A DNA stretch of 64,000 nt, from assembly GCF_008831285.2 (NCBI RefSeq), contig NC_045148.1, forward strand, positions 2,108,001 to 2,172,000, read 5' to 3'. Position 1 is the stretch's first letter, and every line of letters begins with the position of its first letter. The stretch is from Nymphaea colorata (lineage: Eukaryota > Streptophyta > Magnoliopsida > Nymphaeales > Nymphaeaceae). This document shows positions 35,885 through 49,000 of the stretch, piece after piece. The notes beneath the pieces are model-generated. The model did no database searches, was not told where the DNA came from, and was given only the letters and a program-made list of their open reading frames with translations. The position numbers and the translations under genes are program-made.

Positions 35885-38800
35885 ATGGCGGAACCCAACA
35901 AGTGGGTTCCGCGAAATCCCGAGCTTCCCGGGGCGGAGGACGGCTCGGTCTCTAAGGAATCCGCCCTTGCTGCGTGCTTTGCAATGGCGCTCTTCTACGT
36001 GGCCGTCCTGTACGCCCCCACCTACGTACTTCGCCTTGCTCCCGCTTCCTCCCTCAACACCTTCATGATCCGACGCTTCATCTCCGTCATCTTTGCCTCT
36101 CTGGCCTCCATCCTGCTCTGCGCTTGCCTCCTGCCCGTGGGTTTCGCTTCTTCCTCTTCTTCTTTCTTTTTATAATATTCTGTTGGGTTGTTTCTGATGT
36201 TGGTTGCGTTGCTTGAGTTCGAAAATCGGTTACACCTTTCTCCTTAAGCGATCGATTTCGTTTCCTCTTTCGACCAATCGCTCAAGGGTCTTTTTTTTTT
36301 TTTTTGGGGTGTGGTGGGGTTTTTTTTTTCTTTTTTTTTTTGGCGGGGAGGGTGGGGGGAGGGGGTTTCATACGTTCGCGGACCTGTGAACTGGAAAACT
36401 TTTTGAGGTCTCTCATGAAGGAGTACATCCAGCATTGACGTTTACCTCAATTTGAGCTCGTGATGTCCCTTGAGATTGGTGCCGTTCAGTAGTTGTGTCT
36501 ACCGGAAGAGGGGAATCAACAGGAGTATTACATTTGTTCTTTTATATATCACAGGAGATAGATATTTAGGAGATGGAGTTCTGAATACAATAAAGATTGA
36601 ACCGTGACCGGTTTTAGTAAGAAATTTGGTGTTTCGACTTTAGAGCATTCACTGTTGGAGAAAGCTAAACTGGTTAGACGCTTGACAAAACAGAAGGAAA
36701 GTGCAGAGAAGTAAGAAGACAATGACACTTGTTTAACGGGCTAATGAGACGATTTTAACATGAACCTGTTAAGTCACCAGTATAGACAAGATCTCCTAAG
36801 AAGATAAAATAGCAGTAGATCATAAAACCATAAAATGGGCAAGCAAAAATATTTTGAGTCACTATTACTACCAGTGCTCGTACCTTAGAACATCATCCAT
36901 ATATTGATGTTGGGTACTGTAGTGATAGTTGATCTAAGCGCAATGAGTGATAAGGACTTTTAATTGGTTAGCAAGGGATAGACAATTAGCAGTAATGGGT
37001 GGCAAGAAATGCAATTCAGTTACTGGTGTTGTTGCAGTTTATTATGGCTTTGATTGTAGATGGAACTGAACCATGAACTGAACTTTAATTACCTTACAAC
37101 CATTTTTTCTCCCATTGGCGAATTTTAATGGTTTAGATCAGCAACTGCATAACTCATTCACGTCTAACTTCACATCCTTCTTAGCTTTTGTTAGAGGAAG
37201 TGATGCCACTCGTTCAAACGGTTTTTTGATTGCGTGAGAAGTATTTGTTCCATGTTCCATGCCCTTTTCTAGAAGTATGATAAGAGAGAAAGTTATAGGT
37301 GTCACCGCTTGGTTTAGACCAGTAATAGTATCAATTGAAATATATAGAACAGTATAAATTGACATATCCTGTTGAATTTGATGCCTTGTCGTGTCTTTAA
37401 AAGAAATCATTATAAGCTTCAACCAATCACGTAAATAAATTTCCAAAGAAGCTAAATTTTTTCTTTTTTTATCATTTTTTTGTTAATTGATTTCCTCTAG
37501 TAAGTAGAATCTGGTTTCACCTAATAAAATTTTTATTTACAGGGCTAGTAATGGAACTGATCTTTAATTCACTTCAAAGTTCCTCTTTATGTCCAGATCA
37601 ATTTTCTTCAGTTTCTACAATTTTTAAGTGAGTCTTCTTCTTTGGATATCATATAGTTAAATTCCTTGTCCATCGAACTTTCAGGATGATGTATAAGAAT
37701 GTCATGCTGCAATGGAGCTTCCACTCCCACATTCCAACAGATCATTTTTTTTTTCTGTTTACCTTTTTTCGTGCTTATGAATGTGACTTCTAGCATAATT
37801 TTCTTCACTACCTGGGAAGTTAATTGTCTTGGTGCCACAGGTTAGGAATTACCAAGGTGCATCACTTATTCTCAGCATTTGTGGCATTCGACTGGACCAT
37901 CTGGTAAGCACTTGATTTAATGTGATGTATCTTTAAGTTTTTCCAGTCAAAATATTACTTTCCATGTGTATTTGATATAACATAAATGAAGAAACTAACA
38001 AATTTTTCCTGTTATCTGTTGCAATTTAGTTTCTCCATGCATCTCTGGTTTTTGATCTGTAAGACTAACCTGCTCTTTAATATCTGTTGTGTAACAGGGG
38101 CGGGCTGTGGCAATCCCTCTTTGCTTGACATCCCTTTTCTATGTTGGGTCAGTTGTTTCTAGACTTTTGTCTTTCAGTGATGCATGGGAGCAAGAGGAAC
38201 TCCATCAAGAAGCTTATTTAGTTAGAATTTTCAAGGCTGCATCCCAGAAACTTGTGGATGATGCACACTTTGTTGTACTGAATATTTTAGCATGGCGGAA
38301 CTATGTTGTGGTCAGTATTATTTGCTTTTAGCTTTTTTGGCAGTTCATTTTCATGTTATTTATGTTTTTGTTGGAAACTTCAATTTGAGAGCTGATTTAC
38401 TTGTTTATGTGACTTTGTTTGCTTCATCCTTTTCGATCATGCAGTCCAGTTTATATATTTTTCAGGATTAAGTAGGTCCTCTTTTCTTGTGTGTATGCGG
38501 GAACCAACTGCAGATGTATGTGCCAACACATGCACACATACGCACAGTATCCATGGCTAATTGCACCAGACATGAGACTGGAGCGAAAAGGATGGCACGT
38601 GTATTGGTTTTAGATGTGGTTTATAGTGCAGATAGAACATTGGAGGTAGTTTGATCAAAATTGGCTACTTTATGTTGTGGCATTTAGTGCAAAATTTGAA
38701 GCTACATCCCTTTTTAGTTGTTATGAACAGCATAAGTGGTTCTCTTCCGCATATAATTGAACTTCCATGGCTCTTCAACAAGCATGACACCAATTCCGTG

Positions 38801-41800
38801 TTTTATTCTTAAGGGGACAGTTGCCCACCAGCAATTTGATCTTGCTCTCTAATGAGTGATTGAAGACTAAACAAAAATGAATTGTTGAAAAACTTATTAG
38901 CATCAACTTCTATTTGTTTAGTTGTAAGTGCTGATAAAGTTAAAGCATAAACATAAATATAATTAGTAGTACTTTTTGCATGTTTTCTAATGTATTAACA
39001 AATGAACCCAAAAAAAATAAACAACTAACTTTAATAAAAAGGTGCTGTATGATTAAACTTTTTTGAGTCTGTATAAAAGAGCTCGCACATCACATGGTCG
39101 AGATAAGCTAACTAGACCTAGTTTGTGTGAACCTTCATTAACACCGAACTGAAGAATTAGGCAGCGTTCTTCAATACTTTGCTACAGAAGTTGCTCGAGG
39201 ATACATGGTAGGTAATTATCTCTTGAGTCAGTTACATGCTAAAAACCATTATGGGGGCATGTCATGTCCAATTCCCTGGCAGGTCTTACCCCCCCCTGGC
39301 TCCCGACAAAAATGGTCTACAACTTACTTTTTGATAAACTGCAAATGCACCTAGAATCTGTTAAACTGGCAGATGGAATGATGGAGGCTAGATATTTGGG
39401 TTCTATCTTACCCCAAGCACTTGTATATATATACTCTTTGGAATACCACCAAGTGTACTAGACTTATTTTTTTCGCACTTGTTTTATTGTAGTTAATTGT
39501 ATCTTTTGTGTCCTGTGCTGGATTAGTGCTATTTGAAGGCAAATGATTGTGTTATAATTACTTTGTGGAATTTAACTCAGACTTTTTTTGACCAGGCACC
39601 CATTACGGAAGAGTTGGTTTTTAGAGCCTGCATGATCCCATTGCTTCTGTGTGCGGGATTCAAAGCATACAGCATCATATTTCTCAGTCCTATATTCTTC
39701 AGCCTTGGTAAATTGGAACTTTTGTTTGAGCATATGATGCAAAATCATTGTAAAATTAGTGCTTACCATTTTGAAGACATTGATTCATAGTGTTGTGTAG
39801 TCTTAGAAATCAGGCTGGATATCTGATCGTTCATTTTGTATACAGCCCAAATCATTCCTTTCCAGCTCAAGATAGGTTCCGCTTCTGGATCGGGTCCTCC
39901 TCCAGGTTTTCATGACTTCACTAGAGGCTGAGTCACTCTGTATTGATGCTCAGTTCTGGTCCTGAAAGCAATTTAAACCATTTGATATCAATTTGCTTAT
40001 GAGAATTTATAACTTGATGACATGGTGCAGGATATGCATATGGAGTTTGTCCCCGTAGAGACTGTCTAGACCTTAAGAGGAAATGATGTCCTAATGAAGG
40101 GATCACCTCATATTTAATATACTCATTAATGAATATAGACAAGGAACTATCTGTTTTTAGTTCCTGGATCATCATCGGCAGTTTGGAATTGTGTAGTTTC
40201 CTATATACATAGTTGCTCAAGTAATCAATTTCTTAATAGTTATCATATATGTCAAAAAATAATATTTTTTTTTCTGCATTTACTTTGTTTTTTTTTTTCT
40301 GCATTTACTTTGCTTCCTTGCACAACCCTCAATATTAGATTCTTTTAATGGCAAGTTGGCTTAGTTACTTGTGTATCCTTGGGGTAATTGAAGCATAACA
40401 TGCAATTTTACGACATGTTTTTCTTTTTGGCAGCACATTTAAATCATCTTCTGGAACTATATTATGGACAGAAGTACACCTTCTCTAGGGCTGTTCTAAT
40501 TGTAGGTATTTCTTTATCCCCATGGTTGTTGCTGTTAGAAAATACTCTCTCAAATTATGAAGTTGGTTTAGGTGCCCTATGGACCCTATATATATTTGTA
40601 AGATGCAAGTGCAGTTTACCCTTTGTTCCCTTCTTTGGAATGAAGCTTGTAAATAATTTCTGAGAGATTTATTCATTCTTTAATGCAGTACTTTGTCACA
40701 TGGGTACTGCTGTAAAGGCAGTGTACCCGTACGGTCAGGTACGAGACCGGTGCTGGTACTGGTACTGTCTCGGGTACCTCTTGGGTTACCGGACACGGTC
40801 AATGTACCTAGGAGGCTAGGACCGTATCCGTCCGATTTAGGACTCAATCAAAGTTGACCGATTCCTTTCCTATCCAAAATTTAGGATTTCAGTTTTGTTC
40901 TTCACACCATTTACACTTAGGAAACACATACAAAGCTGTGTTTTCATATTTTTGTTCAATAGTTTCTTCTTTAGAAACTATAAATTTTGAATCATGAATG
41001 TGTTATTTTGTTTGAATTCTTATTTTATGTTTTTATACATATATATATATATATAGCCGTACCCCTGTACCCAAGTTTTTTGAAAATAGTTCGAACCAGT
41101 ACCCTTACCAGCACCCGTACCTGCACCCGTACCCGTACTTATTTATGATTCATAGTTCAACTGCATATAATATCTGGAATTTGCATTGTTTTCTTTCCTT
41201 TTGCAGCGGTATGTCTTTTCTTGTATCCATATTTATCACCTAAATGGGCAAAAAAGAATTTCATTCTCTTTCTTAGTGTGCATTCATTCATCCATATTCC
41301 TCTGTCCAGTGTCCACTCTGGAGGCAATCATGCATGCGCACCAACACTTACGTAAACTGCCACTAACGAGGCAGAAATAGGGAGCCATGCCTTCCTTGCT
41401 ATGTCACACGGGTGCGGATGCGATACGGGTGCGGATAAGGCAATTTTCAAAATTTTCAGATACGCGGACACGGCTACATTAAATATTCTAAAAGATGATA
41501 AGATTAAAAAAAACATTAAATTAATAGTTCACTCTTACAATCTTGTGAGAAAATGTGTTTTATCACAAAAGTACTGAATATTTGAAAGGATTGTTCATGG
41601 AAATAATTGGATGCATCACAAAAAATTGATAAAATGAAAAAAAAACATTAAATTTTTATTTTTTATTTTTTGCCGTGTCCTAGCCGAGTCCCGTGTCGGA
41701 ATCGCCATGTCGGCGAGTCGACACGGGTACGCGGCCTCTTTAGCCGCGTCCGTGTGACATAGCTTCCTTGGCTAAAAATAAAAGCGACATATAAAGTTTT

Positions 41801-44561
41801 TTAAAAGCGATTTAAGGCACCCTCATGTTCTTGCAAAACATAACCAGCCCTTCTCAAAATTTTTGCAAAACATCACTACCTCTATTGAATTTTGTAAGAT
41901 CATCCGATCCCTTAATTTTCATTTTTAGAAAGCAGACGTGTAATATACTTGAATATTGAAATTTTTTGATTTCGTAATATTCGAGAAACATGTTTCTGCT
42001 TCCTGTACTCTTTATCTTTTTTGTCCTCTTCGACTTCCTTTTATGATTCTTGCACAAAGAAATTTTTTTTCTTTATTTCTCTTCTTCCTAAACTCCCTTT
42101 TTTTTATCAATTTTGTATCAGATCTACAGAAAAGATGAATTGTACTGAACCTGGCTGTCAAAATATTTCTGAGCCTGTTATAGCTATTATTGTCTAGAAC
42201 TTTGGTTTTCTTCTCCATGTTTCTGTCCACTTAGGAAAGAGATACAAGGATGGACAATGGGGTAACCAGCATTTAGTGTGAATGTCAGAATAATACATCT
42301 ATGCTTAATGCACCTATTTCTATGATCTTCCTGTGTCTACTTAGCATTTCTTGAATTGGCTTGCATCCTTGGTGCTTTTGGCATCCGTATTAAACTTAAA
42401 GAATGGATAAATGCTGCATTGATATTCTATGGAAGATATGGATGAAATTTTTGGAACAAATAAACAATAATGAAGACTTCATGGCATCCTTAGTTAACCA
42501 ATTTTCGGGCTCTAGGTAATTGGGTCAAAGAAGCATCAAGTTCGTAAACGGTGCTTTTAAGCATTCATTGAATCATTTTTGTAATTAATCATAATATGTG
42601 TGTGTATATTTGCATCTGGGACAGTGGGCCTATTAAATTTGCTTGTGAATGCTGTCGTGGTCATGTTATGAAAGTTTAGATGGTAAAGTTAAAATTTCTA
42701 TGCATCACCAGCCTTGACAAGTAAGAACTTAAAGTTTGTGACCCTCCTGTATATTATTTTGAAAACAGTAAGAGAAATGTTCATATTTAAGGAACACGAT
42801 ATTCAACACTGAAACCATCAGAGTACGCATTCTGGTATACCCTTCCAATTTGGAAATGCATGGATGATCTATTTTTATGTTCCTTTGTGAGATGAGTATC
42901 AATCATCTAATTTGTATTTAATGGCAGGTATGCAGCTTGGCTACACAGTGATGTTTGGATGGTATGCTTCCTTTTTATTTCTTCGAACAGGTTTGAACCA
43001 TTTGACTTGGCCTTGACTGCATGTGTCAGAGAAATTTGAAGTTTTTACTTCTTGGTTTTGAATTCCAAACTTGGATAAGATAAAACTATTTAGTGATTGT
43101 CTGCTCAATCTTTTGTTGCTTTGAAACCGATGCACTTATGCTGATCTCATGAAGATAGCTTTTATATGAAACTGATAAGTTGGCCATGGTTTAAACTTTA
43201 AATCTATGTCCAGCAATGGATGCTAACAGGGTGGTCTTTGCTGCTATGATGTTGGTACATTCACACACACATACACATATTTATGTTTGTACATATAATT
43301 TGAAACTATTATTTTCATAACGTGTTCTTGGTGTAGCTGAATCTTGATTTGTCAAGCTTATTAGTTTTGCATTGCTGTTATGTAGGTCATCTCATTGCTC
43401 CAATCGTAGCACATATATTTTGCAACATGATGGGACTGCCAATAGTCTTCCCCAACACTCAAAAAGGTACATGGTCAAAGTGTTTCAAGCACAACACATT
43501 TTGTCATCGCATGTTTTCATTCTTTTGCTATGTTTCTTATATGTGCTTTTGTCAATTGGAAGCCTACTCCAGCAATACAAATTGGAAGCTACAAATACAG
43601 CTGAAAAGTTGATAAATGATCTATGTTTCTGTTAATATACAATAATCACTCTTAACAAGGGACGTAATCACACACATGAAGTAATAGAAAAGCATTTTGT
43701 TATATCAACTAACGTTTCGAAGAAGTATGTCTACCCAAAATTGGGTGCCCAGTACATACACACCTTCAGGACTTCCAAGTAGCTACTATGAGCATCGAAT
43801 GGCTAGCTAAGAGATATTTAAATACAACTATATACATGTACAAATGCCTAATTGATTGAAATTACATCATAGGAGTAATGAAAAAGAAAAAAAACAGAGA
43901 ACATATTAACAAGAAATATTTAAAAGCAACTATATACATACATTACAACACATAATTGATTTGATTACTGGACCAAATGTGAAATGTATCAGTTTCTGTT
44001 TTTTCATGCATTATTTGGACACCCACAAATTGGCTCTGGATAAAATAAAACAATTCTTGGTATTTGTTTTCTGAGTTGGAGCTATGTACGAAAATGGATC
44101 AGTATCACAGCAACACTCCTGCTTATAACTGACTTGTTACTTACTATTCCAGTCAAAAACTTCATAAACGTGATGTTTGCAATGTCTTCTTGAGTTTGTC
44201 TACGTAGTATACATGTACATGTTATTTCTTTCACATCTTCATGCCCGTAATCTGGCCTTGACATTAGCTTAAAATTGTTTTCAATGATCATGGTTAAGCG
44301 TTTTGGTCTAGAGTAGCGAGGTATATTTCTTGTCCTCTTTTGTGTCCAATGAGATGTTTTTCTGAAAAGAATGTCCTCATTAGCTGTCACTTACAGGTTC
44401 ATTTTCTTTTCGTTGCAGCATTTGTGTTTTCTTCTTTTCTTATTGGCTGCGGAACCTTTTTCATTCTATTGTTTCCAGCAACATCTCCAGATTTGTACAA
44501 CAGCAACACAAAACATTGTAGATGTTGGCATGAGTTCTGCAGCTGGGGCAGGACCTTGTGA
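35885..44561 (+). CDS. RCE1: CAAX prenyl protease 2 (RCE1/FACE2), ER membrane glutamate protease
   Basis: Eight exons join in frame to 332 residues (Arabidopsis RCE1 is about 311): 35885-36136, 37841-37903, 38098-38310, 39596-39707, 40434-40505, 42928-42990, 43386-43466, 44419-44561. RCE1 removes the last three residues from prenylated CAAX proteins (small GTPases and others) in the ER membrane, between prenylation and carboxyl methylation. The catalytic signature of the ABI/CPBP family is complete: EELVFR (E181, E182, R186), FSLAHLNH (H215 and H218) and HIFCN (H268, N272). Several hydrophobic segments fit a multi-pass membrane protein: about 28-50 and 62-82, the region after 106, 190-213, 240-258 and one near the C-terminus. 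The C-terminal CRCWHEFCSWGRTL parallels the Cys/Trp-rich tail of plant homologues. Intron 5 (2.4 kb) carries two foldback transposons. The start is the first ATG matching the family N-terminus. Confidence 0.95.
36343..36365 (+). other. Potential G-quadruplex in RCE1 intron 1
   Basis: The sense strand reads GCGGGGAGGGTGGGGGGAGG followed by GGG, giving four runs of three or more G with 1-nt loops. It follows two long T runs separated by GGGGTGTGGTGGGG. Being on the coding strand, it would also form in the pre-mRNA. Confidence 0.6.
40691..41155. mobile_element. Degenerate foldback element, 'CTAWGTCACAYRG' family, in RCE1 intron 5
   Basis: The left end CTTTGTCACATGGG is one or two changes from the family terminus. 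Both arms are rich in GTACCCGTACC-type repeats (left about 40720-40810, right about 41055-41140), inverted relative to each other around an AT-rich core. The right end TATGATTCATAG is a decayed terminus. No target duplication was found. Confidence 0.5.
41399..41762. mobile_element. Foldback MITE with perfect 8-bp target duplication, RCE1 intron 5
   Basis: A 364-bp element begins CTATGTCACACGGGTGCGG and ends CCGCGTCCGTGTGACATAG. The first 13 bases are the perfect inverse of the last 13. The target duplication CTTCCTTG is exact (41391-41398 and 41763-41770). The arms are GC-rich and partly self-complementary, and the core is AT-rich. It has no coding capacity. The 8-bp duplication fits hAT-type mobilisation; this is inference. 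Confidence 0.85.
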
Positions 44562-45058
44562 AATTATTAATGGCTTCAGCTTGCTTGAGTACTCAACTGT
44601 TGTGATCCTACTTTTGTAGTCCATTTGTACTTCGTCTGAGGCATGCACCGCTTCAGGACGGGGTCCTTTTGGGCCAAAATTGCCAATAGAGCAGCACGTG
44701 AAGAATTTTTACATCGGAGCTGGCAATATCATGGGCCTGGAAAGGAAAGATCATGCTACTAAAGTTTGATTCCACTGATCTTAATTTTTGTACATTGCAG
44801 GCAAGATCTGCCGTAAATAACATCTGATGCATCAGCCTTGATGATTAAAAGCATTTTTCAATATTTAATATCAGTAGCACTGTATATTCCATCAAACGTG
44901 AAATTTCTACCTGTGGCATGCTTAAATTTGTCTCTCTCGATTTTACAATTGGATGCTCAAGTCTTGAGTTAACCCCTTTGCTAGGACGTATTTATCATTT
45001 CAAATGCTTCTATCATGACGTAGAGGAAGCCTTTAGCTCATTACGTTTTTTTCTTCCT

Positions 45059-45114
<56 letters not shown>

Positions 45115-46043
45115 GTATTTTCATCTCTTAGATTCAATTTCAGTTACGTTGGGCACAGGTGAAACAAGCAGTTAGAGCTAAGAATGCAATCGTTGTGATT
45201 GATTTTCACAGAGTTGTGGGTGGCAAGACTGCCGGGAATTGACATGATTATAATCTTCGTTTGAATTTGCTATGTTTCTGTAAACTCGCATGCTGCGATG
45301 TTGTTGTCCTACTGTATGGGGTAGAACTTGTAGACGAGCTAGTATGGGGGAGATACTTTGGAGAAGGGCAATTGCCTTTCAAACTTAGTGCTTTGACTAT
45401 TGATGGATGTCACTCTTTATGCAAGCTAGAGCCATAGAAATATTTCATAGGGTAATGATGATACATCCAAGCCTGGGAACAAAAACTGACGCATGAGATT
45501 GTTATCAATATAAGGATGCGGATTTACGCCAACATTGTCAAATAAGAGAAACCCAAGAGATTTGGATTCAGAAACTACTTTATCTCCATGAGCTTGTAAT
45601 GGGACTTTCACTTAAATTGTGCCGTGCCCTATATCAGCGTACTCTGGTTAAAAGAAGTACTAGTAAGATCGATTTCAATCGACCAGATGGATGAAAAATA
45701 GTACTAGTTCATATTTTGCTATTCTTCTATGACTTTAATTTTTCGATTGGTCGAATTCTCGAAAGTTGTAAGCCATCATACATTTCACGATTGTTAGGCG
45801 TCTTCTGAATACTCTTAAATTATTTTCTTGTCTTTGTATTTCCTATTGAAAAACCTAAGATTCTTAATTCAGCCGCTTTTCTGAATCTTTTCGAATGGCC
45901 GTTGGATTCAAAACCGATTTTAACAACACCACATAAAAGCTGACATAAGAAATCTCCGTGTCAATCTTTTAACCTGATAACGTACTTGTCTCTGTCTTTA
46001 TAGCGCCAACCGGGGGGTGAGAGAGAGAGAGTGGTGGCGAGCA
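44562..46043. other. Intergenic between RCE1 and the aminopeptidase
   Basis: RCE1 3' untranslated sequence probably extends to about 44.85 kb. A CT block with an AC block lies at 45060-45112. No gene was recognised. A TATA-like CTTTATAGCG near 45999 lies about 45 bp before the aminopeptidase start codon and may be its core promoter or part of its leader. Confidence 0.45.
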
Positions 46044-49000
46044 ATGGCGACTTGCTGCCTTCAAGTGCTAAGACCCTTTCCATTCCTCGCCTCCTCTTTC
46101 AACCTTCGTCGTCGCCCAGGACGTTCCTTGCTGTTCTCCAGATTGGGAAACGCAAGCTCCCCGCTCCGATCGATATCTTCCTCGCTTCCGTCTTCTCCAT
46201 CTTGCTGCACGTCTCTACGTTGCTCTCACTCCCAGGGTTCTTCTTCAGATGTATATACATCTCTCTCCCTCTCCCTGTCTCTCTCTGTCTCTCTGTCTCT
46301 CTCTCTCTCTGGACACGAAATTGGAAGTCATGGGAACTTGCTAGAGGGAAACATCGCGACAGGAAGGACCGCCCAATTATCCAGAAACGTTGGATCATAT
46401 TAGAATTATACGATGTTGGGTTTTCAGCTCAAGTGTGGTATGTAATTCGTGCTATTTATCTGGATAAAGGAGTAGCCGTTAGTACCGGAAGATATTTAGC
46501 CCGGCAAAATGGCGGGAAATTGTTTCAGATTTCTACTCTATGGTTGGCTGCACCCATGTGTCCGGAAATTGAATAAGCTGAGATGCGGTGCTCCAAACGT
46601 TTGGGAACCCAACTTATTTCCATATATCTGGAAAAGTGAGAGCACTCAACAACACCCTTGGATTGCATTTTCTGACAGATAATTTTTTACCATTTTGTGA
46701 TTAGTATACGTAAATGGAAGAAGCATTCGATGTGATGTATCATCTGCCTTCCACCTTTTGTTGGTGGCTTGATTGGAAATGGCATTTCCATATATACACA
46801 TTTAAAAATGGATCTGACATGTATCATATCATTTAATCTTCCTTCCTCTGCAGCGAAAGAATGTCACTTATGTGTAGGTGCTTGGAACTAATTTTGATGT
46901 TGAAAGATAAACATCAAACTGTCAATTCTTGGAGGTCGATTGAAATCCAATTTCTTTTTCATTAGATAATGTAACTTGTAGTTCCACTCTGTGTTGTTCT
47001 AATCTTGTGCAAGAAATAGGAACCTGTTGTGTCACCAATCTTTTAACTATATCCTTCTCCTTTTCTTGGGTGATAGGTTTCTGCATGTGAGGAAAGCCCG
47101 TCTGTCGTAAGTGAACTGCTGGACTTTCTCAATGAGTCTTGGACGCAGTTTCATGCTACTGGTAAGAGCTGGTACAGACGAATGACTTGTGGTATTTTTT
47201 CTTCATTATTTGTGGAGAATGCGCCTAATTATCAGATTTTTCTTAGCTTTTTTCTTGCCAATTTTATGCGATTTTGGCTTATTTATTTTCTTAATTCGTT
47301 TGATTGAATCGCTCGATCGTTGTTATTTTCACTCTGTGGTTCTATAACTGGTTGATTTATATTCTGTTTTCAGCTGAAGCAAAACGGCAATTACTAGCAG
47401 CTGGGTTTCATCTGTTAGATGAGAATGACGAATGGGAAATAAAGCCTGGTGGGCGCTACTTTTTCACACGGAACATGTCCTGCTTGGTTGCTTTTGCTGT
47501 TGGAGAAAAGTGGGTCTAGTTTTCTGGTTTTAAGGTTCAGTTTTCCTCAAATTATTTTGCATGTTAAAAAGTTCACTGTTCTTCTGGCAATCAAAATAAT
47601 TTCTTCTCCTATACATTCAATTCCATGAGCGGAGTTGATGGAAGATGGAGCGGGTTGCCAGATAGTTTTTCTGACATACTGAGATTCATGGACATGATTC
47701 AGCGTATAGATGTTTTGCCCTTCTTATGCTCAGTTCATGGGACAAGTAAAGGCCATCGAAACATGATGTTTTTAGGGGACTTAGGAAATGTCTCCAGCTC
47801 AATGCCACATTTATAATTTTTTTCCTTTTTTTTTGTTCTTCTTTATCTAAATTGCTGGGTCTTAAGCATCTAGGCTGCTGTGGGTCATAACGGCAAGTAG
47901 ATAACATTTAATATTGAGCAAACATGAACGCTCTACTAGATCAATCATGGTATGGTGACTTAAAAATATCTTTTCCTTGCTTTACAAAGGTTATCAACCG
48001 AAATTTTGTGTTTCTGTGAGTGATATATAAATATTCATATTTTTCTTCTTTGATAAGGATCCACCGCTTCCTTCTGTTGTTCTTAAAAGATGATGAGATT
48101 TAGTGGTAGTGTATCAACTCCTGGTGGTAGTGTATCAACTCCTGGTGGTAGTATATCAATTATCAACTCTTGACACTTAGGATAATCCTTCAGCTGCTCC
48201 AATTCGTGGCTCATCTGATGTTCTTGATAAGTTTCTCTATCTGGTTTAATCGTCACATGCTTCTTATTTTAGTTTCAAGAACAAACTATTTTTGTGAATC
48301 TGTGACCGTGTAGTTCAATTTAGCCAAGCCTTAATGACATTTGGTATTCTTTCCTTCTTGTACTTATCCGTCTCAATTATAAAAGACAAGAACATAACCG
48401 GCAACAAGCAAACACAGTCATAACAAATGTTATTATTAAAATAATATATATATATATATATATTTTGTATGACTGCTTCATGAGATTATTCGGTGACTTG
48501 GTGTGTATGTCTTGTTAAAGTGGGATATTTACGTTATCCTATTTTCCTCACCAGAGACACATGTTTGAGCTTTTTGACAAAAGGTTTATTTTAAAGATTT
48601 TTTTTTTTCTGACCAGCCTTGGGCATATAACGCATTTGTGGGCTATGAGAACTATATCTTTCTTGTGTAAATTGACCTTGCACTTGAGATATAGAAAACC
48701 CCATCTTGTTTCCTTCAGGGCCAAGGTTCTTTTTGAGAGCCTTTATGTCCCTTCTTCACTATTCAGGTACATAAAAATCTAATATGAGACATTTTGTTCT
48801 ACTTGATCTGTAACTAGTCAACTGTATCCTGGTGATGCATATGCTATCTGGATGAGATACGTCTGCATTTCCGCTTTCAGTCCCCACCATTATCTTGCCA
48901 TGTGGAAACCTTGACAGTTATCATGGATCTGTTTTTTTTTTTTTTTCTCTCTGTTTTTTATTTAGTGGAGAATGTTGCATTTCATCTAATGGTTCCCTGT

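Noticed and set aside
42928-42962. Early donor GGATG|GTATGC in RCE1 exon 6
   Set aside because: Reading on to 42990 restores the family sequence YASFLFLRTG, so the early GT is not the donor.
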